Positions 49,429 to 59,644 of a stretch of 64,000 bases of DNA are shown piece by piece; the stretch's first letter is position 1, and each line of letters starts with the position of its first letter. Below the pieces are notes generated by a model, which did not search any database, was not told where the DNA came from, and saw only the letters and a program-made list of their open reading frames with translations. The DNA lies in the NCBI RefSeq assembly GCF_037392515.1, contig NC_090290.1, positions 2,551,978 through 2,615,977 of the forward strand, in the 5' to 3' direction. A program made the position numbers and the translations under genes. The DNA is from Haliotis asinina. Its lineage: Eukaryota > Mollusca > Gastropoda > Lepetellida > Haliotidae.

Positions 49429-52400
49429 GGTAGTAGTAGTGGCAGTAGTAGTGGTGGTGGTGGTGGCTTGGAATTCTGAAAATTCAGCTGTAATATGGGG
49501 CAACACAAACATCAATGTACAGATGCCCTGTTTCCAATAGAGGCTTATGTTTTCTAACTAAGTTTAAAAATTGCAATGACATTCTTACTTTTGGATTGGA
49601 AATTAAGTATTGATAGCCGACAATGAATTTATCAACTACACACTAGCTTGGTAACTGGTAACTACTGGTAATAGATTGAAATTCACTTCTAGAGTTAATA
49701 ACACACTTTTTCTTGTGTGTGTAGGGGGGATTACAGTTAGAGCATGTATAGTAAATTACGTGTATCTCCTGTGTTGTACTCTAATGTAAGGGGTGTAATG
49801 TATCAATATATTATAAAATGTACACCAATCAGAACTGAATAATAAGATATTAAAAATATTAAATATTGAAACCTGACTCGATAAAAATTACTACCTCCGG
49901 GGTTCGTTGACCCTGTGTTGGATGTGGTAAGGTCAGGGGCGGTCAAGGTCGCATTACTGTCCTTGACCCTGCATATAGGGTATGCGTGGTCATAGTTGGC
50001 GTCACAGTCTTGATCACTCCATTCTCCCTGGCCATACTTCAACAGGAGCTGAACACACCCCTCCACGTGGTTCCAATTGTCAGGTTCACCTGCCAGCAAC
50101 AAGGCCAAGGCTACAGTAAATAAAGCACCTGTCTTTGCTCACCTATTCACTTTTTAAAATTATAAAATAATAATATTCGTAATTGATATAGCATGCATTA
50201 ATTGTTTCTGTTACACTGACATTTATGTTACAGGGAAAACTTGGACCTTGGCCTTATACAGGTAAAAACATTTGTGGCATTTGTCGCAGATGATAAATCA
50301 CATGAAGTCTTGGCGATAAAATCTTAGACTCGGTTTCACAATCTCATTTTTCCAAGTTTTGGCGTGACACGAATAGCTTATCATTTCCAGTTTACGAGAC
50401 AAAAGGTCAACGTCACATTACTGTGTGCGATGAACAGATATGCCTTAGATCTTTATGCCCGTGCGTTAATTCCCAACAACCACTGTTACCGATCTGTGAT
50501 GACGTTAGACGTCTACGTAGTGCAAAAGAAGCATTTAGAAGTTATCTGTTAGAGTGAATATTCTTTTGTATATAAGCAATACGTACTTCTTAATTTGATC
50601 TATCCAGCATGTTGTTACACAAACCAATCATGGCATTGTAAACTTATCTGTTCAACCACGTGCATTTGGTCAGCTATATGCCGGTCATCGGGTGACCAAA
50701 ATCAAGACTCGTGATCCCTATCTTATTTAGTGCACTCGCACTTTGCTTTCTGTACATTCGTTCTACTGAGTGAGCGCCGTGATTCTTGAGTATGTACTTC
50801 AGTTCAAAATACTGAGTTAAGTACTGTCAGTGGAATGGCAGCGTATCATGTACTATGAACGAGCAACGATCAGTACCTGTCTTCTTCCTTATAGACACAA
50901 TACTGTATTCAAGTCTGCTGTATTGATGCGCCAGCATTAAGCCTGACTCAGGCTAGTGGGCAAAACGGATTGTTTCATGGATATTATTATAAGCAATGAT
51001 TTAAGCACTGACAGTAAATAAACATTCTGTGGATATATGCGTTGTCTATAGTTCTGTTTTATTTTGAAATACCGAACTATGTCTCGTAGTTGTGCCTGAA
51101 CAAAGAAGTGAATAGTCTTCAGTGGGGAGACTTTTCATTTCGTTTATCAAATATTCTTGCATTAAAATTGAAAGCAGGCACTACAGAGAATATTTTATGT
51201 ATCTAATGAAATATGAATATCTGTCATTTTCAAGACGGTGAAACTTCTTCTGCCACTGACCTGAGTGGAAATTTGTGTATGACTGTTGTGACCCATCTGT
51301 CCAGGCGAACACGTTGCTGGAGGCGTCCACACGTCGGTAACCCAGCCAGCAGTCACCATGAGCTGGAAGAGGGAAATGTCGTGATTACAGAAATTCTTAG
51401 TCCAAAGGAAACGGTACGCAGAGTACCATTCTAATGTAAAGGACTGATAATTAGCGGGTACTGCTGTTGTCGTACAACGGAAAGAACAAGATCTGAAAAC
51501 GTATGTGCATGTTGATCACATATACGCCATTCATAATCCTTACAATACAGTGAACAGTTGTCACCATGTGATTGTGTCGTACAAACGTAAAAAGTAGTTC
51601 GATCTCAAAAATGCATCGAATTTCTGGTTGTGTTGATTTTAGATAAACATGTGAAGGAATTAAAGAAAGGGTAAGATGGTGATCTTCTCTCCGTGTGGGT
51701 AAATGGCAAAATGACAAAACTACTTTGGTGGAATCTTAGAACACATAAATGACTTTACAAAAACGTTGGTATGACACTCGTAACCATAAGATCGTTTGGC
51801 TACGATTCCTGAACCTACTGAGATTAACGGGACTTTGGGATTGCCAGTTACATGACCGCTTGATATGGCAGAAAATCCTGTAGTGCAGATATCATATGTT
51901 TACAAAACTGGTGAAACACATGACAACCAGGGAACTGTTACAGTCATGGAGTCGACCTTCAAACATGTTTCTTGCACGTCTACGCGTTGCGGAAAAGTGC
52001 ATCGCATCAGACTCCCTCCTGTCAACAATGGATCCCGTACTATGTTAGGCTTTGTTTGTGCATTCGACATGTTCTACAACATGGAATATGCTTTACTCGT
52101 CATTGTACACATGCATACCATTTTACAACACTGGCGTTGCACGAGGTTTCTAACCTTGTAATGCATGGACGCGTGCATGCAGCACGGCAAAAGGACACAC
52201 ATGGGTCGATTTTGAAAACTGTTTTGCTTACTCATGTCACACAGCCTGTGAGCCAGGGCATTCTCGGCATCGCTGTGTATTGACGCCAGATGGCCACCCA
52301 AAGTCTTGCACCTGTTCTCAGCGTCATCAAAGGTCGTCCTTACCCGGACGATGGTGAGATGGTCAGCTGAAACACACATGGATTTGCACGTGCCGTAGTC

Positions 52401-53180
52401 GAAATTGACATAACGTGGCTATGAACAAATGCAAGTATATAATGCAATATAATCTCGCGAAGGAAATGTTCTTATCAAATCTTGAAATGTGTAAAAGATT
52501 TACCTACAACAACCTTTAAGGTAACATGTTATTTGTCATTCTGTAGACCAGCAGATATTTCGTTCCAGTAGGTTTTGCAAACACAGAATTTGCCAATGTC
52601 GATATGCAATCAAGTGACTTTTGTTTTGCAAGTATTGGTTTTGTCGATATACCACGAATTGACCTGGAACTTGGGAGTGGCTCCTGGTATGCCTGCCTTA
52701 AAGTCACGCCGTGAGGACGTGTGTACTCAGTTGGCGATAGAACTCTTTAAGCATTAGGTTAACTACCAAGCATCAGTATTGAGGAACATGATTGCCATTA
52801 TTACCAATCCTCCACTGAAGGAACTTGTTTTGTTACCACGTGCTATCAAACCTATAAACTCTCGCCAGCTGCTCATTATATCAACTGTTTTATCTAGCCT
52901 TCAGCCGATTGTTGTTTGCCGCTGTGATACAGTCGGAATAAAGCCACAATCGACGAAACAGCATTCAGCAATTCATTGTCACAATTCAGAATGATAATGT
53001 GGGTTGAATTAAGATAAGTCAATAAGAACACATTTCAAAAGTAAGACGATACTTGTTCCATAGTGTCTCAAAAGTAATAAACTGAAAACAGAATAAATGA
53101 TGTAAGTGTATCAACGCACCTGAAATGATCCCAATCCCAGCAAGAAACCCTATGCCGAGAATGAGAAAGTCCATTTTCAT
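42665..53180 (-). CDS. Secreted fusion: signal peptide + two C-type lectin domains + GH5 beta-mannanase (12 exons, 701 aa)
   Basis: Predicted extracellular enzyme hydrolysing beta-1,4-mannan of algal food, with two lectin modules in front. Exons (minus strand): 53180-53120, 52366-52232, 51362-51261, 50089-49895, 49355-49221, 48831-48742, 48464-48159, 47637-47455, 46926-46509, 45761-45608, 44667-44596, 42919-42665; 2106 nt in total. All introns are GT-AG and every junction keeps frame. Residues 1-20 are a hydrophobic signal peptide; CTLD1 about 21-141; linker 142-164; CTLD2 165-281; Thr/Pro/Asn linker 282-342; GH5 343-701. The start ATG (53180) is followed by the signal sequence and a donor at 53119. 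From memory, abalone mannanase is about 377 aa with no lectin domain, so the architecture is the odd feature. Expression and activity are inferred. The exact acceptor of exon 8 was chosen by phase, because the next AG upstream gives the wrong frame. Confidence 0.88.
43210..44584 (+). mobile_element. Tc1-like DNA transposon with terminal inverted repeats, transposase broken
   Basis: TA target duplications (43210-43211 and 44583-44584) flank terminal inverted repeats of about 30 bp (left begins TACTCATGGAACAATTTAAG; the right end read inverted differs at four of 30). Inside is a Tc1/mariner transposase: N-terminal helix-turn-helix (43458-43817; SSLRQVATTFHKSVNVISRL), then FSDEST with the first catalytic Asp, GGGSVMVWGG, FQHDNARTHIT with the second Asp, and LNPIEHFWDVLG with the Glu. 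It is inactivated by in-frame stops after RRPLV, after NDG and after VQD, and by a deletion/frameshift near 43955. It lies in the last intron of the lectin-mannanase gene, opposite strand, with its end 11 nt from the exon 11 donor. Confidence 0.85.
44756..44905 (+). mobile_element. SINE family B in the intron between exons 10 and 11 of the lectin-mannanase gene
   Basis: AAAGATCCGGGTTTTATTTC (B-box-like), GGGTGCAATGTGTGAAGCCA, ATGATATTTTTAGAATATGG and a TTCACTCACC tail follow the family order. Confidence 0.6.
45285..45400 (+). mobile_element. tRNA-like SINE, third type, in the intron between exons 9 and 10 of the lectin-mannanase gene
   Basis: TTCTAGTGGTTCGATCCCCG carries a good B box and lies about 20 bases after GTCGACCACCTCCATG, as in tRNA-derived SINE heads. 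Only one copy is seen in the window, so its limits are guesses. Confidence 0.35.
47730..47965 (-). mobile_element. SINE family A in the intron between exons 7 and 8 of the lectin-mannanase gene
   Basis: Near-complete copy with CAGCAATATTCCAGCTATAT, GTCTGGACCAGACAATCCAG, CAATTGGGAACCGATGACGT and GCATGGGTTGCTGAAAGCC. A GA-rich tract (about 47960-48135) follows directly. Confidence 0.75.
47966..48135. repeat. GA-rich low-complexity tract
   Basis: AGAGAGAG-type purine repeats with occasional T/C, in the intron between exons 7 and 8 of the lectin-mannanase gene, ending about 24 bases before the exon 7 donor. Confidence 0.7.
48159..49355 (-). CDS. CTLD2 and Thr/Pro/Asn linker of the lectin-mannanase gene (exons 5-7)
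   Basis: Exons 49355-49221, 48831-48742 and 48464-48159 repeat the three-exon, phase-1 structure of CTLD1 and encode GGHLVSIHSKTEND, DCWIGLSL, WSWTDGS, GEPDNW (residues 240-245) and WSDQDC (263-268), ending with FPVCK near residue 280. The spacing matches CTLD1 closely, so the two domains arose by module duplication. The last exon continues into a low-complexity linker of about 60 residues (Thr/Pro, five Asn in a row, Gln/Ser) and a short cysteine-containing piece before the catalytic domain. A (TAG)n microsatellite lies just upstream of the exon 5 acceptor. Confidence 0.85.
48983..49105 (-). mobile_element. SINE family B in the intron between exons 5 and 6 of the lectin-mannanase gene
   Basis: The minus strand reads ACCTAGTCACGTCGAAGCCC, GGGTTCGATTCCCTACATGG (a tRNA B box) and GTGAAGCCCATTACTGGTGT. 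Truncated at its 3' end. Confidence 0.6.
49374..49466. repeat. (TAG)n/(TGG)n trinucleotide repeat next to a splice acceptor
   Basis: Pure TAG run followed by mixed TGG/TAG. On the gene's strand it is a CTA/CCA-rich tract ending 17 bases before the acceptor of exon 5, so it lies where the pyrimidine tract and branch point should be. The pseudogene has a trinucleotide run nearby as well (57119-57200). Confidence 0.85.
49895..52366 (-). CDS. CTLD1 of the lectin-mannanase gene (exons 2-4)
   Basis: Three exons, 52366-52232, 51362-51261 and 50089-49895, each entered and left in phase 1, encode a short-form C-type lectin domain. Recognisable landmarks are the helix-2 region GGHLASIHSDAENA, the core strand DCWLGY, FAWTDGS, the loop GEPDNW (residues 100-105), and WSDQDC (123-128) followed by YPIC ending at C139. 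The four canonical cysteines are present plus an extra Cys pair (HRLC and DCWLG). The sugar/calcium loop reads EPD where mannose-type lectins have EPN and galactose-type have QPD, so its ligand cannot be named. A 23-residue Ser/Thr-rich linker follows. Confidence 0.85.
53120..53180 (-). CDS. Exon 1 of the lectin-mannanase gene: signal peptide
   Basis: The exon encodes MKMDFLILGIGFLAGIGIIS and ends one base into the next codon (phase 1) before a gtgcgt donor. The stretch is hydrophobic with a short charged N-terminus and small residues near its end, as in a secretory signal peptide. A second in-frame Met lies two codons on and would serve equally well. Confidence 0.82.
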
Positions 53181-53311
53181 CTAATCTGCAACATTCATCG
53201 TGATGATTGCCAATTTTGTTATTTCATGATAAGAAATGAACCAATAGGATTATTACGTGGCTATATGCTTTCACAGCTTTATTAACGTTCCTATCACAAA
53301 TGACTCGTGAA

Positions 53312-53485
53312 GATCCGGGTTAGAATGTAAGAGGTATTTAGTAACCCGTGCTTGTCGTATGAGGCCTCTACTGGATATGGTGGTCAGGTTTGTGACCGTG
53401 GTTGAGACACGCCTGATTGCTCATGCTGTTGATCACAGGATTGTCTGGTAGAGACTCGATTAATTACAGACCACCGCCAAACAGT
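53312..53485 (+). mobile_element. SINE family A, partial, upstream of the lectin-mannanase start
   Basis: Blocks GAAGATCCGGGTTAGAATGT, CCGTGCTTGTCGTATGAGGC and GGATTGTCTGGTAGAGACTC match the family; the 3' tail is lost. It begins about 130 bases upstream of the start codon and so may influence the promoter. Confidence 0.55.
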
Positions 53486-53489
53486 TCGA

Positions 53490-55340
53490 ATAATGCTGAT
53501 TGCGGCGTTGAACAGCAAATGAGCAGACGAAACGATACCATCACACGGTGATCATGTGTGCGACACATGCGACATTTCGAAAGAAGTGGAGTGTATGAAT
53601 TGAACCACTGATATCCTCCTAGTATAAACGCATGTAGTTCGTAACTCACAGTTTGGTAAACTTTAAAACGTACGCGCTGTTAAGTAACTTTGGAAAACTT
53701 TAAAATGTATTATAAAGACTTAGTATATTCTCAGACAAAGACATTAGGGTTGTGCCAGTCAGGCGAAAAGGGATTCGAACCTTGCAAACTTATAAAAGTG
53801 TTTAGAATCGACAAGAGACACTGATATATCTTACCTTCCCAATACCTTTCACCAAACAGAACTATCTATGTCCGGCCATTATCTATATATAATGCATGTC
53901 TTATCTATCTGGCAGCATAAGCTGGAAATAACACCTCCTGCAACGTGCCTAAATGTCACCTGGTCTTGTTCTGGGACAAATTATTGTCTGCTATAGACTA
54001 GAAATCAACCATGAAAATAACTTCCGTTACAGGAGTGAAAACATCCAGACCAAAGCAATCTAGAATTCTGGGTTTGACCGAGGGACTAGAACAAGGGCAT
54101 AATTATTAATTATTATCTTTTATTATTGTATTTTACAAATTAAAATGAAAATGCAGCAGTGAAGGCCCTAAAGATCCTGGCACAGTCAGACTGGTAAGGC
54201 CCAGCATCACCTCAAGGTCCTTGCTCCCTCTACGCTCAGTCCAGACAGCGAATGGGACTTCTCCCAGGAAATGCTGCCTAATCGGCCCACCAAGACCTGA
54301 CCGGAGAATATGTAGGCTGCCCAACACTGCAGCCATCTGCATTACCCAGGGTATCAGAAGAGCTGTGCTCCCCGTAGAGAACCCAGGCACTCTCCTGATC
54401 TACCCCACGAGATCAGTAAGTGCCAGACCAAGAGCACTGTGAACAGTGGGGAGCCTGACGACAGTGATCTTGGGATGCAAGCAAGACATTTCAAAGGCGA
54501 GGTCCGCATACTTAATTAGCATGCTTTTCCTGAATCTTGCTGATCACGTTACTGTCAACAGACACAGAGATTTCAATGAAATCAATAAATTCAATTGCTT
54601 TAACACACAGGGCAAAATCAAAGTTGTCGGCTGGAATTGACTCCCTGGACATGTTCAGAGCCGTAACATGGATGGACGTCGGGGTCGAAGCCACAGGCAT
54701 GACGGAGACAGTATTAAAAGCTGTAAGCCATGTCACGGTATCTTTTAAGATATATTGTTTGTGCTAAGGAACGGCATCCACTGACAATGTATTTTACAGT
54801 CTCTGTAAATGCATTCCAAAATGGACATTTCACGGAAATATTTTCTTGTAGATTTATAGCGTCATGACACAACCCTGTGACAACGTTGGTATTACGTAAT
54901 TTTAGAACCTTATTTTAGAACAACGTTCCGATTCATCGTTTCTGAAACGTTCTTGCCACGTAAGCTAAATATTGTTAGCACAACGAACATTGAATTACCA
55001 ATAATTTCTGTAGATAGTATGGCCGTTGTTCAATACTGGCCGATTGTATTACATTTTGTGGTTACCATCCAATAAACATACTGAAGTCACAGTAACGTAA
55101 TTTCCATTCCTGACAACGTCAACATAACGTCACTGTGCAACGGTACATCACAACAAGCTATCAACGTTGCAACGATGCGGAAAGTTATGATTTGGGCTCA
55201 TCACAACGTTATCACAACGATAATGTTTTCTGTAAAACGTGTTACTTTGAGATTGTTTACTGTTCGTCCCGTTAAAGTGTATATCAGAACTGGCCTTCAG
55301 AAACCCATGCTTGTCATAAGAGGCGACTGACTGTGGATGA
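53490..55340. other. Upstream region of the lectin-mannanase gene; no gene recognised
   Basis: 54.12-54.45 kb is less AT-rich than its surroundings and open on both strands for 73-85 codons, without recognisable protein. 54.88-55.24 kb contains many AACGTT/CAACG words, possibly a degraded small repeat. Nothing else is seen. Confidence 0.35.
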
Positions 55341-55344
55341 GGAT

Positions 55345-55550
55345 GTGCCACTGTGGTCATCGACCATGGAAACACATGTGCAGTATCCGTCGCTGCAACC
55401 AGATGTTGCTGTTTTGAATTCGATGACAATGTGAGAGGTCATTTCGGAGTATGTTCACTCTTAAGGCAACATATGTCCAATGATTGTCTGTTTTGTCCGT
55501 GGCAATTATAGTTACCGTACCTACGTTAGTCTCGTGTCCTGTGTGTGATA
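55345..55550. repeat. Dispersed repeat, copy 2 of 2
   Basis: Partner of 40845-41080: CATCGACCATGGAAACACAT, GTGCAGTATCCGTCGCT, CTGTTTTGTCCGTGG and TATAGTTACCGTACCT. Lies about 2.2 kb upstream of the lectin-mannanase start. Confidence 0.55.
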
Positions 55551-55767
55551 TTTGTCTAATATCTTACCTCACACAAACAAAGGTTTTGAGCGTTCTTCTG
55601 TTATTATCCACAATCATGAAGAGGGATGGGAATATTGGTTTGAACACTTTCCATCCGTCCAATATGATGTAGACAAACTTACTCACAAACCACCATAGAT
55701 TGGGAAACCAAATTTGATAATGGTATTTCTTTTCAGAACATGAATGTCTGGAAGGGGAACAGAGTTC

Positions 55768-55983
55768 TCATAAGTCTTCAGCAACCCATGCTTGTCTCAA
55801 AAGGCGACTGATGGAGTTGGGTTGTTTCTGTTGCTGTCTTTGTTCACATAGCATCGTATCTCAGTTGCGTTAATTCGTGCTCATGGTCTTGAACTCTGGA
55901 TTGACTGGTCAAGGCTGGATCAGTTACACACCACCACCATATAGCTGGAATTTTGCGTGAAACTAACCTCACTCACTCATTGA
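55768..55983 (+). mobile_element. SINE family A
   Basis: Diverged copy: CAGCAACCCATGCTTGTCTC, GATTGACTGGTCAAGGCTGG, CATATAGCTGGAATTTTGCG and a CTCACTCACTC tail, directly next to the pseudogene's exon 7-like piece. Confidence 0.65.
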
Positions 55984-57118
55984 CGTAAGAGGCGAGATGA
56001 ACACAAATTTATCGGAGCCAGGTTGGTTCCATCTGGGAACATCTGAGAACTCTGCAGTGCTTTTGTTGGGTGTTCGTCATTGTGTTTCTTCTTTTGGGAG
56101 ACTCTGGTGGGTGCGGGGATGGTGATGGCAGGGTGGCTGCCCATGGGGAACTTACATACGGGGAACGCTTGGTAGTAAGTGGCGTCAGAGTCCAGATCAA
56201 ACACCTTGAGGGAACTTGGCCATCATCTTAGCACATTTCTCCACGCCACTCCAGTTGTCAGGCTCACTTGAATGAATCATATACGTGACATCATACGGAT
56301 CTAGATGTTGAGCAGGGGCGACGAGTGAAGTCGGTTGCAACTCTTTTCATTAATATCAGTGTTGTCAGTCGTTATGTTGCCGAACAGAACAGGCAGCCAT
56401 CAGGCGTCCCCACTTCCGGGCGAATTCTTGCAATTCGAATTTAAAGAACTCACGGCCTTCGAGGGAAGTAACTCTTTGTTTCTCTTACAGAAGAATACTT
56501 ACCACTATGAAAGTGCAAATACTTCACGGTAGATCCATCAGTCCAGGACCAGGAATTACCCAGAGACAGACCAATCTAGCAGGACCCACCAGCTGGTAAT
56601 AGCCATGTCGCGAATTCATCAATTTTTGAAAGTATTTTTACTGAATCTTACTGAAATGCCCTGCTGAAGCTCTCTCTCTCATGGTCATACATGTATTTCC
56701 TTTCCCTTGTAACGTAAGTTTCAGAACAATGGAAATTAAATTAATTGTCAACTGGTCACGAGACGGATGTGGGTGCATCAAACCATGGTCCCACATTAAA
56801 TATATTATTTTCGGTAAAAGTGCATACTGAAACATAAGGACGAAGTTCGTTTATAATTATTTGATCATTCACTGCCTTCCTGTAAAAACAAGATGGAAGT
56901 TTTAGCTAACACACGCGCCCTCCGTTTGTTTGAAGGTCATTTTGACATTGACGAGTTGAATGTTAAAACTTGAAACAAAGTATAAATGTGATAAGGAATA
57001 AAATCATTTATTGGAAATTGTACTGAGACTCTGTGTCATTTTATCGACATTTTACAACAGATTTCATACATCCTCTCCGAAAGTTCTGATGCTAGTAGAG
57101 ACGGGTAAAAGTATCATC

Positions 57119-57200
57119 ATCAGCCGCCGCAGCAGCAGCAACAGCAGCAGCAGTAGTAGCAGTAGTAATAGTAATAGAAATAGTAGTAGTTGTTGTTGAT
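57119..57200. repeat. CAG/TAG trinucleotide repeat in the pseudogene
   Basis: Mixed CCG, CAG and TAG triplets, then TTG triplets. Position relative to the exon 5-like remnant is similar to the (TAG)n of the intact gene. Confidence 0.7.
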
Positions 57201-57514
57201 GCTGTTGTGGTGTTGGCGTAGTTTGCAATATTTTCGCAGACATTCTTCTCATCACCAGTTTGAATGATATATAAGAATTGTAATCTGTATAGGGGCTCGT
57301 AACGAGTGATCCCTGTACAGGGGTAATATTTGTTCACACAGAATACAGACGTTTGCAATGACACTAGGCAAACTACAACGTAATGAAAACGGTTTGTATG
57401 GGAAGAGTCTCTGCAGAATCAAAACTATATTCCAACAGTAGAATGGAACTGGTCTTGTGTGCACCGTGACATCTGACGCATCGTAATCATCGTGTTGGAC
57501 TAGTGCTTCGACGA

Positions 57515-57780
57515 CCCATGAAGATCCGGGGTTGAATAAGCATTGAGTAACTCATGCTTGCCACCAAGGACGACTACGCTTGTCGTAACAGGGGACTAAC
57601 GGGATTGATGGTCAGACTTGCTGATTTGGTTGACACATGTCATCTGTTCCCCTTTGCGCAGATTGATGTTAAGCCGTTGATAACTGGATTGTCTGCTCTA
57701 GACTCGGATATTTTCAGACAGTTGCCATATAGATGGACTACAGCTGAGTGCTAAAACTAAAGTCACTCAATCACTCTTTC
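57515..57780 (+). mobile_element. SINE family A inside the pseudogene region
   Basis: Plus-orientation copy: CATGAAGATCCGGGGTTGAA, GACTTGGTTGACACATGTCA-like block, GATAACTGGATTGTCTG, ending AAGTCACTCAATCAC. It separates the exon 4-like and exon 5-like remnants. Confidence 0.65.
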
Positions 57781-59644
57781 TTCTCTAAGGGACTGCCGTA
57801 TTCTTTTGACGAGCCTGCTGATATATCAGACAACACAAACATCGAAATACAGGCGTCATGTCATGGATAGACCCTGAATTTGTGATTATTTTAATTTAGC
57901 TTCCAGGACATAAAGTAAGTGATCAAATGAATACATAATCGGACTTGATGAAAGATATTCAGTCTAGCGTTTCTTGACCCCGCATTGGATGTGATAAGGT
58001 CAAGGGCAGTCAAGGTCACTTTACTGTTCTTGACCATGCATATAGGGTAGGCGTGATCGTAGTTGGCGTCACAGTCTTGGTCACTCCATATTCGCTGGCC
58101 GAACTTCAACAGGAGCTGGACACACCCCTCCACGTGGTTCGAGAAAAAAAATTGTTTCATTTCCTGAAACGCGTACTGACGTCATCCACATACAAACACA
58201 TGTGGAAAGGGGGTCTGTTGACAATGAATAAATAATTCCCTAATGTTTTTTACGTTCATTCCTCTAACCTTGACCTTCAGTGTCGTTTACAGGAAACATA
58301 TACTTATATAGTCTAGCATTTGTCGCAGATGGTAAACTCACACGAAGACGAGGTGATAACAGTTTCAACTCGCTTTCACAATCTCACGGTTCCATGTTTC
58401 GTAATGTCAGGTATATTTTATCATTTGCATTCATTGTGAAAAAGTCATAATTTAAGGTCGTCGTTTGCAACAGGATTGCCGTCAGTGAGTTTATCCCTAT
58501 TCAGTCCAATTGAGGTACGCACTGATAATGCCCATAAGTGCCATTTTATGTACAAGTGGTTTTATGTCATTCTAGTATTAGTGCTGGTCTTATTTGAAGA
58601 ACTAATCTAAACAAGAAAGATATCAACTCTCTCGATTTTTATTTCATTTTCGAATACCGAACTATGTTTTATCTGTGTGCCGAAGAAGTATTCAATTTAC
58701 AGTTGAGAGAATTTGGATTTAATATGTTTAAAGTTACTTGAACAACACTGGAAGCACATATAATAGAATTTATATTTCATGTGACTGATGAAATATCGTT
58801 GCATCTGTCATGTCGTGACGTGAAGAAACTTTTCATGGTGTGTGAGCTTTGGCGTGCAACTGACCTGAGTTGAAATTTGTGTATGACAGCTGACGGTTCC
58901 AAAGTACCCTAATGTAATATTTGATGATATGGAGGTCCAGTATTCTGAACCATTGTTATGGAAGTATCTTCCTTCAGGAATGGGAAAATGTCATAAAAGG
59001 TTCATATATACATATACTTTCACGAATTGTTTCTTCAAAGTATCATTTTATTATATGTAACATGCTGGGAATTTAAGTCGGAAAAGAGATATACTAATTC
59101 ATAGTCCGACTGAATGTATCGATGTATTAAATCATGTTATATTAACATTCAAAGGCGGCATCACAACTACACACGTTCACTATTTCAAGGACCCCTTTGG
59201 AACTGATCTTCTGCAACCCAAGCATTGGCTCATCACGCTCATCGGTGCTCATGATGTCAGTCACTGACTTGTCTTGTGTAGACTGGATTGTATGCAGCCC
59301 GTCATCATATACATGGTGCATTGCCAAGTGCTACATTAAACAGCAAACCAAGTGAACAATTTCAGTAACCGTACGCGTATATTTGTTGCTGATTCAATGA
59401 AGCAAACGTAAAATGTACACTATACGTGTTAAAATAGACGATCGTTCTGCTATACATTTCTCTTGCATTGTTGCATGATTCCTGTTGTGTGAGAGTCCCT
59501 CAGCGCAGTTTCAATCAATAATTTTGATTTCCATTTGGCCCCAGAGCGATACGAGCCATTGTGATTTTGTTTCACGTGATTTGGTTTCAAGATTCACGAT
59601 TCGGGACACACTCAGTTAACAACCCAATATGACTTACAAAATTT

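Larger units (their letters stand above)
56000..58890 (-). pseudogene. Decayed partial copy of the lectin half of the lectin-mannanase gene
   Basis: Five pieces lie in the same order and strand as exons 3-7 of the gene downstream: exon 3 end (about 58858-58890), exon 4 (about 58141-57966), exon 5 (56975-56905), exon 6 (56592-56503) and exon 7 (56267-56015). Intron sequence near exon 3 also matches (58.66-58.89 kb against 51.07-51.30 kb). It is broken: exon 4 lost its 5' end and donor; exon 5 has its acceptor AG changed to AA and an early TAA; exon 6 has TAG in place of the Trp of DCWIG; exon 7 has a changed acceptor and a deletion that shifts frame around the WSDQDC motif. No signal-peptide exon or GH5 exons are seen with it, so it is either a partial tandem duplication or the remnant of a once larger copy. 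Confidence 0.82.

Noticed and set aside
54133-54442. Opposing frames of 73-85 codons in a less AT-rich block
   Set aside because: No recognisable protein in either strand; composition alone is not enough.
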